A stretch of DNA of 64,000 nucleotides from Cloacimonetes bacterium UBA5210 (GTDB lineage: Bacteria; Cloacimonadota; Cloacimonadia; Cloacimonadales; Cloacimonadaceae). Positions 1 through 8,579 of the stretch are shown here, piece by piece. A program made the position numbers and the translations under genes. The stretch spans positions 1-64,000 of the forward strand of contig DHVK01000012.1 of NCBI GenBank assembly GCA_002412625.1, written 5' to 3'. Within the stretch, counting starts at the first letter, position 1, and the number at the start of each line of letters is the position of its first letter. The notes beneath the pieces are model-generated. The model had not been told where the DNA came from and made no database searches. It saw only the letters and a program-made list of their open reading frames with translations.

Positions 1-2157
1 CGTAAGGGTCTGGCCGATACCGCGCTGAAAACCGCTGATGCCGGATACCTCACCCGCCGTCTGGTGGATGTGGCTCAGAACGCCATCATCACGATGGAAG
101 ACTGCGGCACGAACCGCGGTGTAAACATGTCTGTTCTCAAAGAAGGCAACGAAGTCGTGCAGACTCTGGCTGAGCGTGTGCAAGGACGTTATGCTGCTGA
201 AGATATCATGGATCCTATTACCGGCAAAGTCTTTGTGCAAGCCGGTGAAGAGATCAGCAACAAGATGGCTCGCACTCTGCAAAACCACGGCCTGATCAGC
301 GTTTATGTGCGCAGCGTACTCACTTGTGAAGCCGACCGCGGTCTCTGCGGCAAGTGCTATGGCCGCAACCTTGCCACCTTGAATCAGGTGGTAATGGGCG
401 ATCCGGTAGGCGTTATCGCGGCTCAGAGCATCGGCGAACCGGGAACGCAGCTTACCCTGCGTACCTTCCACATCGGTGGCGCAGCTTCCACCGCAACAGA
501 CCTCGCTGAGGTAGTTTCTTCCAACGACGGTATCGTTAAGTTTGATCGTATGAACACGGTTTCCAACACCGAGGGCCAGCTGATCTCTGTTTCTCACCTT
601 GGTAAACTGATCATTGTGGACGAAGCGGACGAGAACAAGATAATCGAAGAATACAAGGTGGAATACGCAGCCACCGTGCACGTGCGCGATAATCAGAAGA
701 TTGCCACAAACACCAAATTGCTTTCCTGGGACCAGTTCAACAATCCCTTGATCTCTACAGCCCAGGGCAAGCTGCATTATGAACACCTCATTAAAGACAT
801 TACTTACAAAGAAGAGTACAACGATATCACCTTCAGCCGCGATATCACCATCATCGAATCCAAAGACCGCAAGAAACAACCGCAATTCAAGATTGTGGGT
901 GAAGACGGCAGTATCCGCCTGATCCCGCTGCCCAGTGGCCTGGTGGTGCGTGTGGAAGACGGCAGCTTTGTGCACACCGGAGACATCCTGGGCCAAACCT
1001 CCAGGATGACAATCAAACAGCGTGACATCACCGGTGGTCTGCCCCGCGTGCAGGACCTCTTTGAAGCTCGCGTTCCCAAAGACAAAGCCCGGATTTCCGA
1101 TATCGACGGTATCGTGACCATTGGCGGACTGAAGAAAACCGGACGTGAGATCTTTGTGACTCCTTCCAACGGGCTCTTTGCTCCGAATGACGGCAAGGTT
1201 GCAGTGCTGACCGATGATGAAAAGCATCAGCGGATCTACGTGCTGGGCAAGAAGACCGTGTTCTCGGAAAACGCCGGCAAATGCGTTGTCATCACCGACG
1301 GCAAGAAGACCGTGATTCAGGTTGCCAAGCGCAATCAAAAGCCCATGGAATACGCCATCCCCAAAGGTTTTGATGCCATCGTGAAAGACGGAGATTCCGT
1401 GAAAGAAGGCGTAGCGCTGTGTGGCAAAGTGTTCTTGGTTCCCCCGGAACAGGAAAGCATCGTGGAAGACGGAGATATGGTTACTGAAGGGCTGCCTTTG
1501 GCCGGCCGCAAGTACGCCATCCCCACCGGGAAGCGCATCATCGTGCACCAGGGCGACCGCGTGGAGAGTGGAGACGCTCTTTCAGACGGTCCGCTGGATC
1601 CGCATGATATGCTGGTGAAGGGTGTGATCGAGGCACAGATGCTGATCCTGAACGAAATTCAGGAAATCTACCGCAAACAGGGCGTGAAGATCGACGACAA
1701 ACACGTGAGTGTGATCATCCGCCAGATGTTCAAGAAAGTTCGCATTACCGATAGCGGAAGCACCGGTTTCCTGCAAGGCGATATCGTGGACAAAATCCGC
1801 GTTGAGCGCGAAAACCGCGAAGCGATCTCTTTTGGGAAACAACCGGCACAGTTTGAACAGCTGCTTCTGGGGATCACCAAAATTTCTCTCTTGACGGATA
1901 GCTGGCTTTCATCAGCGTCGTTCCAAGAGACTACAAAAGTGCTCACAAGGGCTGCTATCGAAGGCAGCATGGATCATCTTGAAGGGCTCAAAGAGAGCAT
2001 CATTCTGGGTCATCGCATCCCTGTGGGAACCGGAACCAGAACTTATAACGCTATGATCAAGGAAGCTGTGGCAAATGGTGACACCGTTGCCCAAATCATC
2101 AGCAAGCTTGCTCACCCTGAAGTGAGCGAAGAAGCCGAGGATATCCTTGATTTCTAA
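1..2157 (+). CDS. rpoC: DNA-directed RNA polymerase subunit beta' (C-terminal part, 5' end outside window)
   Basis: Catalytic beta' subunit of RNA polymerase. The reading frame is open from base 1 (RKGLADTALKTADAGYLTRR), so the N-terminal half, including the NADFDGD active-site motif, lies upstream of the window. Visible landmarks are the first zinc-ligand cysteine region (MEDCGTNRG), the later cysteine cluster CEADRGLCGKCYGR that completes this zinc site, and the highly conserved GVIAAQSIGEPGTQLTLRTF segment (bridge helix/trigger loop region). The C-terminus (ETTKVLTRAAIEGSMDHLEGLKESIILG and following) matches the family and ends normally. The long beta-rich insert between them is typical of bacterial beta'. 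rpsL follows after 42 bp on the same strand, the usual rpoBC-str arrangement. Confidence 0.98.
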   Translation, partial: RKGLADTALKTADAGYLTRRLVDVAQNAIITMEDCGTNRGVNMSVLKEGNEVVQTLAERVQGRYAAEDIMDPITGKVFVQAGEEISNKMARTLQNHGLISVYVRSVLTCEADRGLCGKCYGRNLATLNQVVMGDPVGVIAAQSIGEPGTQLTLRTFHIGGAASTATDLAEVVSSNDGIVKFDRMNTVSNTEGQLISVSHLGKLIIVDEADENKIIEEYKVEYAATVHVRDNQKIATNTKLLSWDQFNNPLISTAQGKLHYEHLIKDITYKEEYNDITFSRDITIIESKDRKKQPQFKIVGEDGSIRLIPLPSGLVVRVEDGSFVHTGDILGQTSRMTIKQRDITGGLPRVQDLFEARVPKDKARISDIDGIVTIGGLKKTGREIFVTPSNGLFAPNDGKVAVLTDDEKHQRIYVLGKKTVFSENAGKCVVITDGKKTVIQVAKRNQKPMEYAIPKGFDAIVKDGDSVKEGVALCGKVFLVPPEQESIVEDGDMVTEGLPLAGRKYAIPTGKRIIVHQGDRVESGDALSDGPLDPHDMLVKGVIEAQMLILNEIQEIYRKQGVKIDDKHVSVIIRQMFKKVRITDSGSTGFLQGDIVDKIRVERENREAISFGKQPAQFEQLLLGITKISLLTDSWLSSASFQETTKVLTRAAIEGSMDHLEGLKESIILGHRIPVGTGTRTYNAMIKEAVANGDTVAQIISKLAHPEVSEEAEDILDF

Positions 2158-2199
2158 GATATATATACCTACACTGAAAAAAAGATAAGGAGAAAATCA

Positions 2200-2580
2200 G
2201 TGCCAACCATCAACCAACTGATCCGTAAAGGAAGAACTGCTGTTGAGGTCAAAAAGAAAAACAGGGCGCTTATGGGATGTCCGCAAAGGCGCGGAGTATG
2301 CACTCGTGTTTACACGACAACGCCCAAAAAACCCAACTCAGCTCTTCGTAAAGTCGCTCGTGTCCGTCTCGTGAACGGATTTGAAGTTACAGCCTATATT
2401 CCCGGTGAAGGACACAACCTGCAGGAGCACTCAATCGTGCTCGTGCGCGGTGGACGTGTAAAAGACCTTCCCGGTGTTCGCTACCATATCGTTCGTGGAG
2501 CTCTGGATTCTGCCGGAGTAGAAAAACGCACAAACTCTCGCTCCAAATACGGAACCAAGCGTCCCAAAGCCAAGAAGTAG
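2200..2580 (+). CDS. rpsL: 30S ribosomal protein S12
   Basis: Decoding-centre protein of the small ribosomal subunit, 126 residues, near the usual 124. The family core is intact: TTTPKKPNSALRK and GGRVKDLPGVRYH. Both lysines whose substitution gives streptomycin resistance in other bacteria (in PKKPNS and in GGRVKDL) are wild type, so a streptomycin-sensitive form is expected. The start is GTG, chosen because AAGGAG lies just upstream (2187-2192) and the N-terminus PTINQLIRKG is canonical. It sits between rpoC and rpsG and is probably co-transcribed with them. Confidence 0.98.
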   Translation: MPTINQLIRKGRTAVEVKKKNRALMGCPQRRGVCTRVYTTTPKKPNSALRKVARVRLVNGFEVTAYIPGEGHNLQEHSIVLVRGGRVKDLPGVRYHIVRGALDSAGVEKRTNSRSKYGTKRPKAKK

Positions 2581-2592
2581 GAGGGATAACAA

Positions 2593-3063
2593 ATGCCAAG
2601 AAAACGCAAAGCTGTTGTACGTGAAGTACTGCCGGATCCCAAATACAACGATGTAGTCCTTACCAAATTCATGAACTGCCTGATGGTTCAGGGTAAGAAA
2701 TCCATTGCTGAAAAGATCGTTTACGGTGCCTTTGAGATCATCCAGGCCAAGACCAAACAGGAACCTCTGGAAGTTTTCAAAACCGCTCTGGAAAATGTTC
2801 GCCCGCTGGTGAAAGTAGTTTCCCGTCGTGTTGGCGGTTCAAACTACCAGATCCCCACCGAAGTGAACGAGAAAAACGGTCGCGCCATCGCTTTCAGATG
2901 GATCATCGGAACTTCCCGCGCCCGTAGTGAAAAGACCATGATCGACAAACTTGCCGCCGAATTGATCGCTGCCTACAAGAAAGAAGGCACCTCGATCAAG
3001 AAACGCGAAGACACCCACAAGATGGCAGAAGCTAACAAAGCCTTTGCTCATCTCAGATGGTAG
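2593..3063 (+). CDS. rpsG: 30S ribosomal protein S7
   Basis: Primary 16S rRNA-binding protein that nucleates assembly of the small-subunit head; 156 residues, the standard length. The N-terminus MPRKRKAVVREVLPDPKYND, the core GGSNYQIPTEV and the end HKMAEANKAFAHLRW are all family-typical. An AGGAGGGAT ribosome-binding site overlaps the rpsL stop region, so the two genes are tightly coupled. The gene is followed by a strong hairpin terminator and not by fusA and tufA, so the str operon ends early here. Confidence 0.98.
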   Translation: MPRKRKAVVREVLPDPKYNDVVLTKFMNCLMVQGKKSIAEKIVYGAFEIIQAKTKQEPLEVFKTALENVRPLVKVVSRRVGGSNYQIPTEVNEKNGRAIAFRWIIGTSRARSEKTMIDKLAAELIAAYKKEGTSIKKREDTHKMAEANKAFAHLRW

Positions 3064-3086
3064 TCTGCTAAACCAAATTGACTAAC

Positions 3087-3116
3087 ATGGCCGTCAGTTC
3101 GCTGATGGCCATTTTT
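3087..3116 (+). terminator. Rho-independent terminator of the rpoC-rpsL-rpsG operon
   Basis: An 11-bp stem (ATGGCCGTCAG with CTGATGGCCAT, one G-T pair) closes on a TTCG loop and is followed by a run of T. It lies 23 bp after the rpsG stop, where an intrinsic terminator is expected. Confidence 0.9.
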
Positions 3117-3174
3117 GCGTTTCGGACATAATGCCGGGCTTTAACCCTGTACGCGGAGAGGAAGATGTTTCTGC

Positions 3175-3202
3175 TTGACAACTATCGCAGGCTTGATATT
3201 CT
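3175..3202 (+). promoter_or_regulatory. Predicted sigma70-type promoter of the secreted nuclease gene
   Basis: TTGACA at 3175-3180, a 16-bp spacer and TATTCT at 3197-3202 (4 of 6 matches to TATAAT). It lies about 50 bp upstream of the ATG, and an AAGGGAG ribosome-binding site precedes the start. The preceding context TTTCTGCTTGACA recurs before rplU (56.2 kb). Confidence 0.5.
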
Positions 3203-3253
3203 TCGAAACTCTAAAATTTAAACTTACGGTTCTTTATAGCAAGGGAGATATTT

Positions 3254-6200
3254 ATGCTGAAGAAAGTACTTATACTACTCAGTCTTGCCATTCTGGCAGG
3301 CTTGATGGGGGCGAATGTCACGATTTTTCACGAGTGCGTTCCTACCTTTACTGAATTTCCGGCAAATTGGACATCTAATAACGGCGGTGGTCAGGCGATT
3401 TATCAATCCGCAACCAGCGGTTACCTGTTGGTGGATCATATTGATGACTGGGTGATAACCAGCGCCTACGACCTTAGCTCTTACTCAAACGTGGAACTTT
3501 CTTTGGCTGTCGCAACCTACGGATCAGGCACAAACAACCCTCTCACGATCGATGTCTCAAATGACAACGGTGTTACCTGGAGCCATCAGAGCTTCGTAAG
3601 CGAAACCCCCACGAGCATCTCCTACATTAGTGCCGGGGTGTTCGCGATTACCGGCAACCATAGCCAGGTAAGATTCAGATTTCGCCGCAATGCCTCTTCC
3701 GGCAAAGGTGTTCGCTTTAGAAGCATCCTGCTTCAATCCGGTGAGCAGACTCCGGCTCCGGCACTTTCGATATCCCCCTCTGCCTTGCAGGGCTTTAGCT
3801 ATCAATTTGGCTACGGACCTTCGACTGCTCAAAACTTTGTCGTGCAAGGCAACAATCTAGTAGGGAACATAAATCTCATCGCTACATCTGATTATCAGAT
3901 CAGCCAAAACGCTCAATCCGGCTTTACCTCCAGCATTTCATTAGTTCCCCAAAATGGCAGCGTACTAGATGGCACCATATATGTCAGATTAGCAGAAGGA
4001 CTTACCGCTGGCACATACAACGGCAGCGTTCAAATATCGAGCCAAGATGCTCAAACGCAGGGGTTAACACTCAGTGGATCAGTTACGGAGCCACAGGTTG
4101 CCGGCGATTACTTTGTGGATTTTGAAGGCGAGGGAGAGACTAAAGTCAGCTATGCCAGCGGCACGGTCTCACTTTCCGGTATCCCCTGGAATTTGACGGA
4201 GGTCTTGATCGGAGACTTAGCAGCTGATGTGATCAACGGTCTCAGAGTTGCCAGGTTCAGAGGTTATGGGGCTTCCGCAATGACCATGCTTGAGGATAAA
4301 AGCGGCGGTATAGGCACCCTGAGCTTTCTCTACAAAGCTTATAGCACTGACCCCCAAGTAAGCTGGAGAGTGGAATACAGCAGCGATGGTGGCAACACCT
4401 GGATGCAAGTCGGAACGGATTTTATTGCGCCATCAAACAATGAAGTACAGAGCTTTAGCGCTCTGATCAACACCTCAGCCAGCGGACGCGTGCGGATCAG
4501 AAAAGCTGAACCCAGTGGAACTGCTAATGCCAGAATGAACATCGACGACATCCTGATCACTGACTACAATGAAATTGCTCAACCCTTGATCGCGATCAAC
4601 CCCACCAGCCTGACCGGCTTCACCTATCAAGAGGGCTCCGGTCCATCTTTGGTGCAAAGCTTTCAGGTACAGGGATCCAATTTGCAGGGTGACATCGATG
4701 TTTGGGCACCCTTAAGTTATGAAATCAGCCTGAGCGTGGATAGCGGATTTACCGGAGTGCTGTCTCTAAGCCCACAGGCAGGAACGGTAAACACTACAAG
4801 CATCTATGTCAGGCTCTTGGATGATCTGACAAGCGGAACTTTTTATGGCGATATCCTGTTGAATAGCCAGGGAGCGCAAAGCAGAGAAGTTTCGCTGACT
4901 GGCAATGTGACTCCGGTTGCAGTGATCGATGGCTATCTGGTGGATTTTGAGGGTGCGGGCGAGACCAAGGGCAGCTATGCCAGTGGAGACGTAACCCTCA
5001 GCGGGATAGATTGGAACTTGACTGAAGCTTTGATCGGAGACAGCACTGATGATCTGATCAATGGAATCAGGGCTGCAAGATTGCGCGGCTGGGGCACTTC
5101 AGCCATGACGATGTTTGGAGATAAAACCGGGGGTTTGGGCACCCTGAGCTTCTTGTACAAACGCTACGGTTCGGACCCCCAAGTGGAGTGGAAAGCCGAA
5201 TACAGCATTGATGGCGGCATCACCTGGATTCAGGCCGGAGCCAATTTCATCGCTCCCGATAACAACGCAGTGCAGACCTTCAGCGCGGTGATAAACACTG
5301 CCACCACAGGGCGTATACGCATCATTTCTGCACAAACCAGTGGCAGTTCGAATGCCCGGATGAATCTGGATGACATCTCTATTACAGACTATAGCGGGTC
5401 TTCCGAACCCCAGATTGCCGTAAACCCAACAAGCCTGACCGGCTTCGATTACAACGAGGGTTTCGGTCCTTCTGCAGCCCAGACTTTTGCTCTTACTGCG
5501 ATGTTTGTGACCGCAGACATAGTGGTTAGTGCTTCAGCGAATTATGAGATATCCTTGGATGGGGCTGATTATCACCAGCAGATATTCCTATCTCCGCAAA
5601 CTGGCACGGTATCACAGCCGATCTACGTGAGGTTGAAGGCGAACCTGCTTACCGGATCATACCCGGGCAACGTGGTGTGTGATAGCCCTGAAGCAGGGTC
5701 AATATCGGTCAGCCTCTCCGGAACTGTAAGCACTTTCACAATTCCGGACGCTCCGCTGGCGTTGGCTGCCACAGAGATTACTTCAAGCTCATTTAAAGCA
5801 AACTGGCAAGCGGTTGCGGGAGCTACTTCTTATCGCCTGGATGTATATACCACCACCTCTGCAGGGGGATTTGACGATCTCATCATCTCCGAATACATAG
5901 AGGGTACCAGCAATAACAAAGCGCTGGAGATCTATAACGGTACCGGAAGCACAGTAAGCCTTACGGATTACGCGGTTCAGATCTTTAGCAACGGCGCAAG
6001 CAACCCTTCTTTCAATATCAATCTGGGCGGAAATCTGCCCAACGGAGATGTGTATGTCCTGGCTCATGCCTCCGCAAATCCTGATATTCTATCTGAGGCT
6101 GATTATACAAATGCTTATGCCATTAGTTTCAATGGAGACGATGCGGTAGCCATCTACAACACAAGCACCGGGCAATATGTGGACATCTTCGGTGTTATCG

Positions 6201-8167
6201 GTGATGACCCCGGAACAGCTTGGACCGCTGCTGGCGGATACTCGACTTTGGACAAGACTTTGGTGCGCAGACCGGAGGTTCGCTCCGGTATTACCCAAAA
6301 TCCTTCCGGAACCGGCCCCGGAGCTTTCAGCACCCTGGCCACCGAGTGGATTGTGCATCCCGTGGACACATTTGCCTACCTGGGTTCGCACAGCCTGACC
6401 CGCCGCGACATTAACTATGTGCCCGGCTATCAGGATCTGTTTGTCGGAACTGCTACCTCCCATGTGGTTTCAGGTTTAAATCCGGATGCGGATTATTTCT
6501 ATGTCGTTAGGGCGGTCAATGCCAATGGCAGCAGCGATAACTCGAATACAATCGAAGTATTTACCCAGGTGATCAGCACGCCTTCCGTTCAAGCCCGGCA
6601 GATTGCCGGTGCGGCTACGAACGAAACCATTAGCCTGGAATGGATCCCCGGAAATGGATCCAAGCGCATCGTGGTGATGAACACCACGAACTTCTTCAAT
6701 ACCCCTGCCAACGGCAGTGACCCCGCAGCGAATCCGGTTTATGGAGGCAGCGGGCAGCAGGTAGTGTATAACGGAGCCACCCAGATTATCGAGGACATGC
6801 CCTATGACGGAGTCCTGGTTGAAGGTTTGGCGCAAGATACTACTTACCACTTCCGGGTCTTTGAATACAACGGTTTTGGCTCGAACACGATCTATCTTTC
6901 CTCTACTGCAACGGGGAATCCTGCCCAGTTTAACACCTTGAGCGGCGGCTTTACAGGCTATTATGAAGATATCGAAGGGTATGGCGCAGTGCTGAAAGCA
7001 GATCTGCATGAGCTTTTGCGCACCACTCATGTAACCAGATACAGCTATGATGCGCTCTGGACTCAGTTACGCTATACTGACGAAGATCCTGCAAACACGA
7101 GCAACATCATCCAGCTTTACACCGGCTGGAGCGTTCCTAAAACCAATTCCGGTGGTGGCGTAACTCAATGGAACCGTGAACACACCTGGAGCAAGTCTCA
7201 TGGTGATTTTGGGGATACAGCTCCGGCAGGAACAGACCTTCACCATCTGCGCCCTTGCGATGCCACGGTAAACTCTGCCAAGGGCAATAAAGATTTTGAT
7301 GAAGGCGGCACCTTGTATGTGGATGCCTCTCCATACCCGGGATATAGCGGAAACACCGGCAACTATACCACAACCTACACCTGGGAACCAAGGGACGAGG
7401 ACAAAGGTGATGTGGCGCGCATGATGATGTATATGGCAGTGCGCTATGAAGGCACGGATACATCTTATGATCTGGAATTGGTGGATTATACTAACACCTC
7501 ACCAAGTGGACAACCCTATTATGGCAAGCTCTCCACCCTGTTGGAGTGGCATGAACAGGATCCCCCGGATGCCTGGGAACTGCGCCGCAACGAGCGCATC
7601 GCCGAGCGTCAGGGCAACCGCAATCCCTTTGTGGATCATCCGCAGTTTGCCTACATGCTGTGGACCCCTTATCCACGTGGGGCGACCGCGGTTACCACCA
7701 CCGGGTTTACGTTAAACTGGAGCCAACCCATCGCCGGCAATACTTATTACCTGCAGGTGGCAAGAGATCCGGAATTCACGAATTTGGTATCCGGATACTC
7801 GAACTACAATGCCGGGACCTCTACTTCCAAGGTGATCAGCGGACTTAGCGCCGGAACTACATACTATTATCGTCTGCGCACCTTCTTCGGCAGCGGATAT
7901 TCGATGTTTTCACCGGTGTATTCTGCCACCACCATTTCTCCCGATCCTCAGGCTACCACCGCGACTATCAGTCTTCAAAGCAATAATATCGTATTGCAGA
8001 TAACTCCTGTTCCGGGAGCTAACGCGTACCGGGTGCACGCCTCTGATAATCCCTATGGCCAATACAGCGATGTCAGCGTGCAAGGCAGTTTCAACGGAAC
8101 CATTTGGACCAGCCCGGTCGGCGAGCTTCCCAAAAGATTCTACCGCGTATATGGAGTGTGGGAATAA
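3254..8167 (+). CDS. Secreted multi-domain endonuclease I family nuclease
   Basis: Very large (1637 aa) exported protein. Residues 1 to about 20 form a signal peptide (MLKKVLILLSLAILAGLMGA). Then come Ig-like/jelly-roll modules, including a 275-residue unit repeated in tandem (from about residues 288 and 563); a fibronectin III-like domain near 831; a lamin-tail-like domain from about 874 (LIISEYIEGTSNNKALEIYN); another fibronectin III-like region; and an endonuclease I (EndA/NucM) domain at about 1236-1470. The nuclease motif is intact: WNREHTWSKSHGDF with H1310, then GTDLHHLRP with H1330 and H1331. A last fibronectin III domain follows. The C-terminus lacks an obvious NPFNP-type sorting domain, so its export and anchoring route is unclear. 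A likely role is extracellular nucleic acid degradation for nucleotide scavenging (inference). It stands alone with its own promoter. Confidence 0.85.
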   Translation: MLKKVLILLSLAILAGLMGANVTIFHECVPTFTEFPANWTSNNGGGQAIYQSATSGYLLVDHIDDWVITSAYDLSSYSNVELSLAVATYGSGTNNPLTIDVSNDNGVTWSHQSFVSETPTSISYISAGVFAITGNHSQVRFRFRRNASSGKGVRFRSILLQSGEQTPAPALSISPSALQGFSYQFGYGPSTAQNFVVQGNNLVGNINLIATSDYQISQNAQSGFTSSISLVPQNGSVLDGTIYVRLAEGLTAGTYNGSVQISSQDAQTQGLTLSGSVTEPQVAGDYFVDFEGEGETKVSYASGTVSLSGIPWNLTEVLIGDLAADVINGLRVARFRGYGASAMTMLEDKSGGIGTLSFLYKAYSTDPQVSWRVEYSSDGGNTWMQVGTDFIAPSNNEVQSFSALINTSASGRVRIRKAEPSGTANARMNIDDILITDYNEIAQPLIAINPTSLTGFTYQEGSGPSLVQSFQVQGSNLQGDIDVWAPLSYEISLSVDSGFTGVLSLSPQAGTVNTTSIYVRLLDDLTSGTFYGDILLNSQGAQSREVSLTGNVTPVAVIDGYLVDFEGAGETKGSYASGDVTLSGIDWNLTEALIGDSTDDLINGIRAARLRGWGTSAMTMFGDKTGGLGTLSFLYKRYGSDPQVEWKAEYSIDGGITWIQAGANFIAPDNNAVQTFSAVINTATTGRIRIISAQTSGSSNARMNLDDISITDYSGSSEPQIAVNPTSLTGFDYNEGFGPSAAQTFALTAMFVTADIVVSASANYEISLDGADYHQQIFLSPQTGTVSQPIYVRLKANLLTGSYPGNVVCDSPEAGSISVSLSGTVSTFTIPDAPLALAATEITSSSFKANWQAVAGATSYRLDVYTTTSAGGFDDLIISEYIEGTSNNKALEIYNGTGSTVSLTDYAVQIFSNGASNPSFNINLGGNLPNGDVYVLAHASANPDILSEADYTNAYAISFNGDDAVAIYNTSTGQYVDIFGVIGDDPGTAWTAAGGYSTLDKTLVRRPEVRSGITQNPSGTGPGAFSTLATEWIVHPVDTFAYLGSHSLTRRDINYVPGYQDLFVGTATSHVVSGLNPDADYFYVVRAVNANGSSDNSNTIEVFTQVISTPSVQARQIAGAATNETISLEWIPGNGSKRIVVMNTTNFFNTPANGSDPAANPVYGGSGQQVVYNGATQIIEDMPYDGVLVEGLAQDTTYHFRVFEYNGFGSNTIYLSSTATGNPAQFNTLSGGFTGYYEDIEGYGAVLKADLHELLRTTHVTRYSYDALWTQLRYTDEDPANTSNIIQLYTGWSVPKTNSGGGVTQWNREHTWSKSHGDFGDTAPAGTDLHHLRPCDATVNSAKGNKDFDEGGTLYVDASPYPGYSGNTGNYTTTYTWEPRDEDKGDVARMMMYMAVRYEGTDTSYDLELVDYTNTSPSGQPYYGKLSTLLEWHEQDPPDAWELRRNERIAERQGNRNPFVDHPQFAYMLWTPYPRGATAVTTTGFTLNWSQPIAGNTYYLQVARDPEFTNLVSGYSNYNAGTSTSKVISGLSAGTTYYYRLRTFFGSGYSMFSPVYSATTISPDPQATTATISLQSNNIVLQITPVPGANAYRVHASDNPYGQYSDVSVQGSFNGTIWTSPVGELPKRFYRVYGVWE
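4115..5740 (+). repeat. Tandem duplicated 825-bp module inside the nuclease gene
   Basis: The segment starting VDFEGEGETKVSYASG (residue 288) recurs 275 residues later as VDFEGAGETKGSYASG (residue 563). Each unit has a jelly-roll-like half (NWDP-type beta strands ending in NARMN-DDI-ITDY) and an Ig-like half (NPTSLTGF...LTGNV). A related third Ig-like half follows. This looks like an in-frame internal duplication that lengthens the stalk. Confidence 0.75.
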
Positions 8168-8382
8168 AGCCTAAGGCATAAAGAACATAAGAACATCCCC
8201 CGATATCATAGTCCGGAGCATAGTACAGAAATACGGCATAGTCCGGAGCGAAGCAGTTTCACGGACAGTCCAAAGCGCAGCGCTTTGGACTATCCGGTAT
8301 ACTGCACCGTTATCACTCCGGACTATTTTGTCAAATCTGTTCATATTTGGTGAACATCCTTGGTTCAAACTGATATCACCAA
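8168..8382. other. Gene-free interval before tyrS (first part)
   Basis: The 412-bp gap between the nuclease gene and tyrS contains no credible coding frame. It holds a complex palindrome (8207-8326), one copy of the dispersed intergenic repeat (8383-8452) and a promoter (8515-8543). No clear T-tract terminator was seen after the nuclease stop codon. Confidence 0.6.
8207..8326. repeat. Compound palindromic element with direct and inverted CATAGTCCGGAG arms
   Basis: CATAGTCCGGAGC occurs at 8207-8219 and again at 8237-8249. Its inverted copy CTCCGGACTAT lies at 8316-8326. In the centre is a perfect 10-bp stem (AGTCCAAAGC at 8267-8276 with GCTTTGGACT at 8282-8291) and a 5-nt loop. The whole could fold as a cruciform or RNA hairpin. 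It resembles a small non-coding mobile or structural repeat; no other copy was recognised in this window. Confidence 0.7.
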
Positions 8383-8452
8383 GGCGGGATCAAGCGGATT
8401 TTATGCTGTTATCGTGCTATGCGCACCCGATAATAAGGCCTTGATCCCGGCA
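8383..8452. repeat. Dispersed intergenic palindromic repeat, copy A
   Basis: Perfect 10-bp outer arms CGGGATCAAG (8385-8394) and CTTGATCCCG (8440-8449) enclose a core with CTGTTATC and GATAATAA. The core aligns with the copies at 17.6, 30.4, 39.6, 46.5 and 56.1 kb. This is the most diverged of the six copies. Confidence 0.6.
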
Positions 8453-8514
8453 CAAAACCGCGACTATCAAGCTGGGGAGAAAGCCTCTACACAGCAGGTT
8501 TTCAGCGCTTTCGC

Positions 8515-8543
8515 TTGACAAGAAAAGGCTGATCCGGCATTAT
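8515..8543 (+). promoter_or_regulatory. Predicted sigma70-type promoter of tyrS
   Basis: TTGACA at 8515-8520 (in the context GCTTGACA), a 17-bp spacer and CATTAT at 8538-8543 (4 of 6). It lies 36 bp before the tyrS ATG. Confidence 0.5.
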
Positions 8544-8579
8544 GCACGAACCCAAAATATCCATACAGGAAGACAACAG

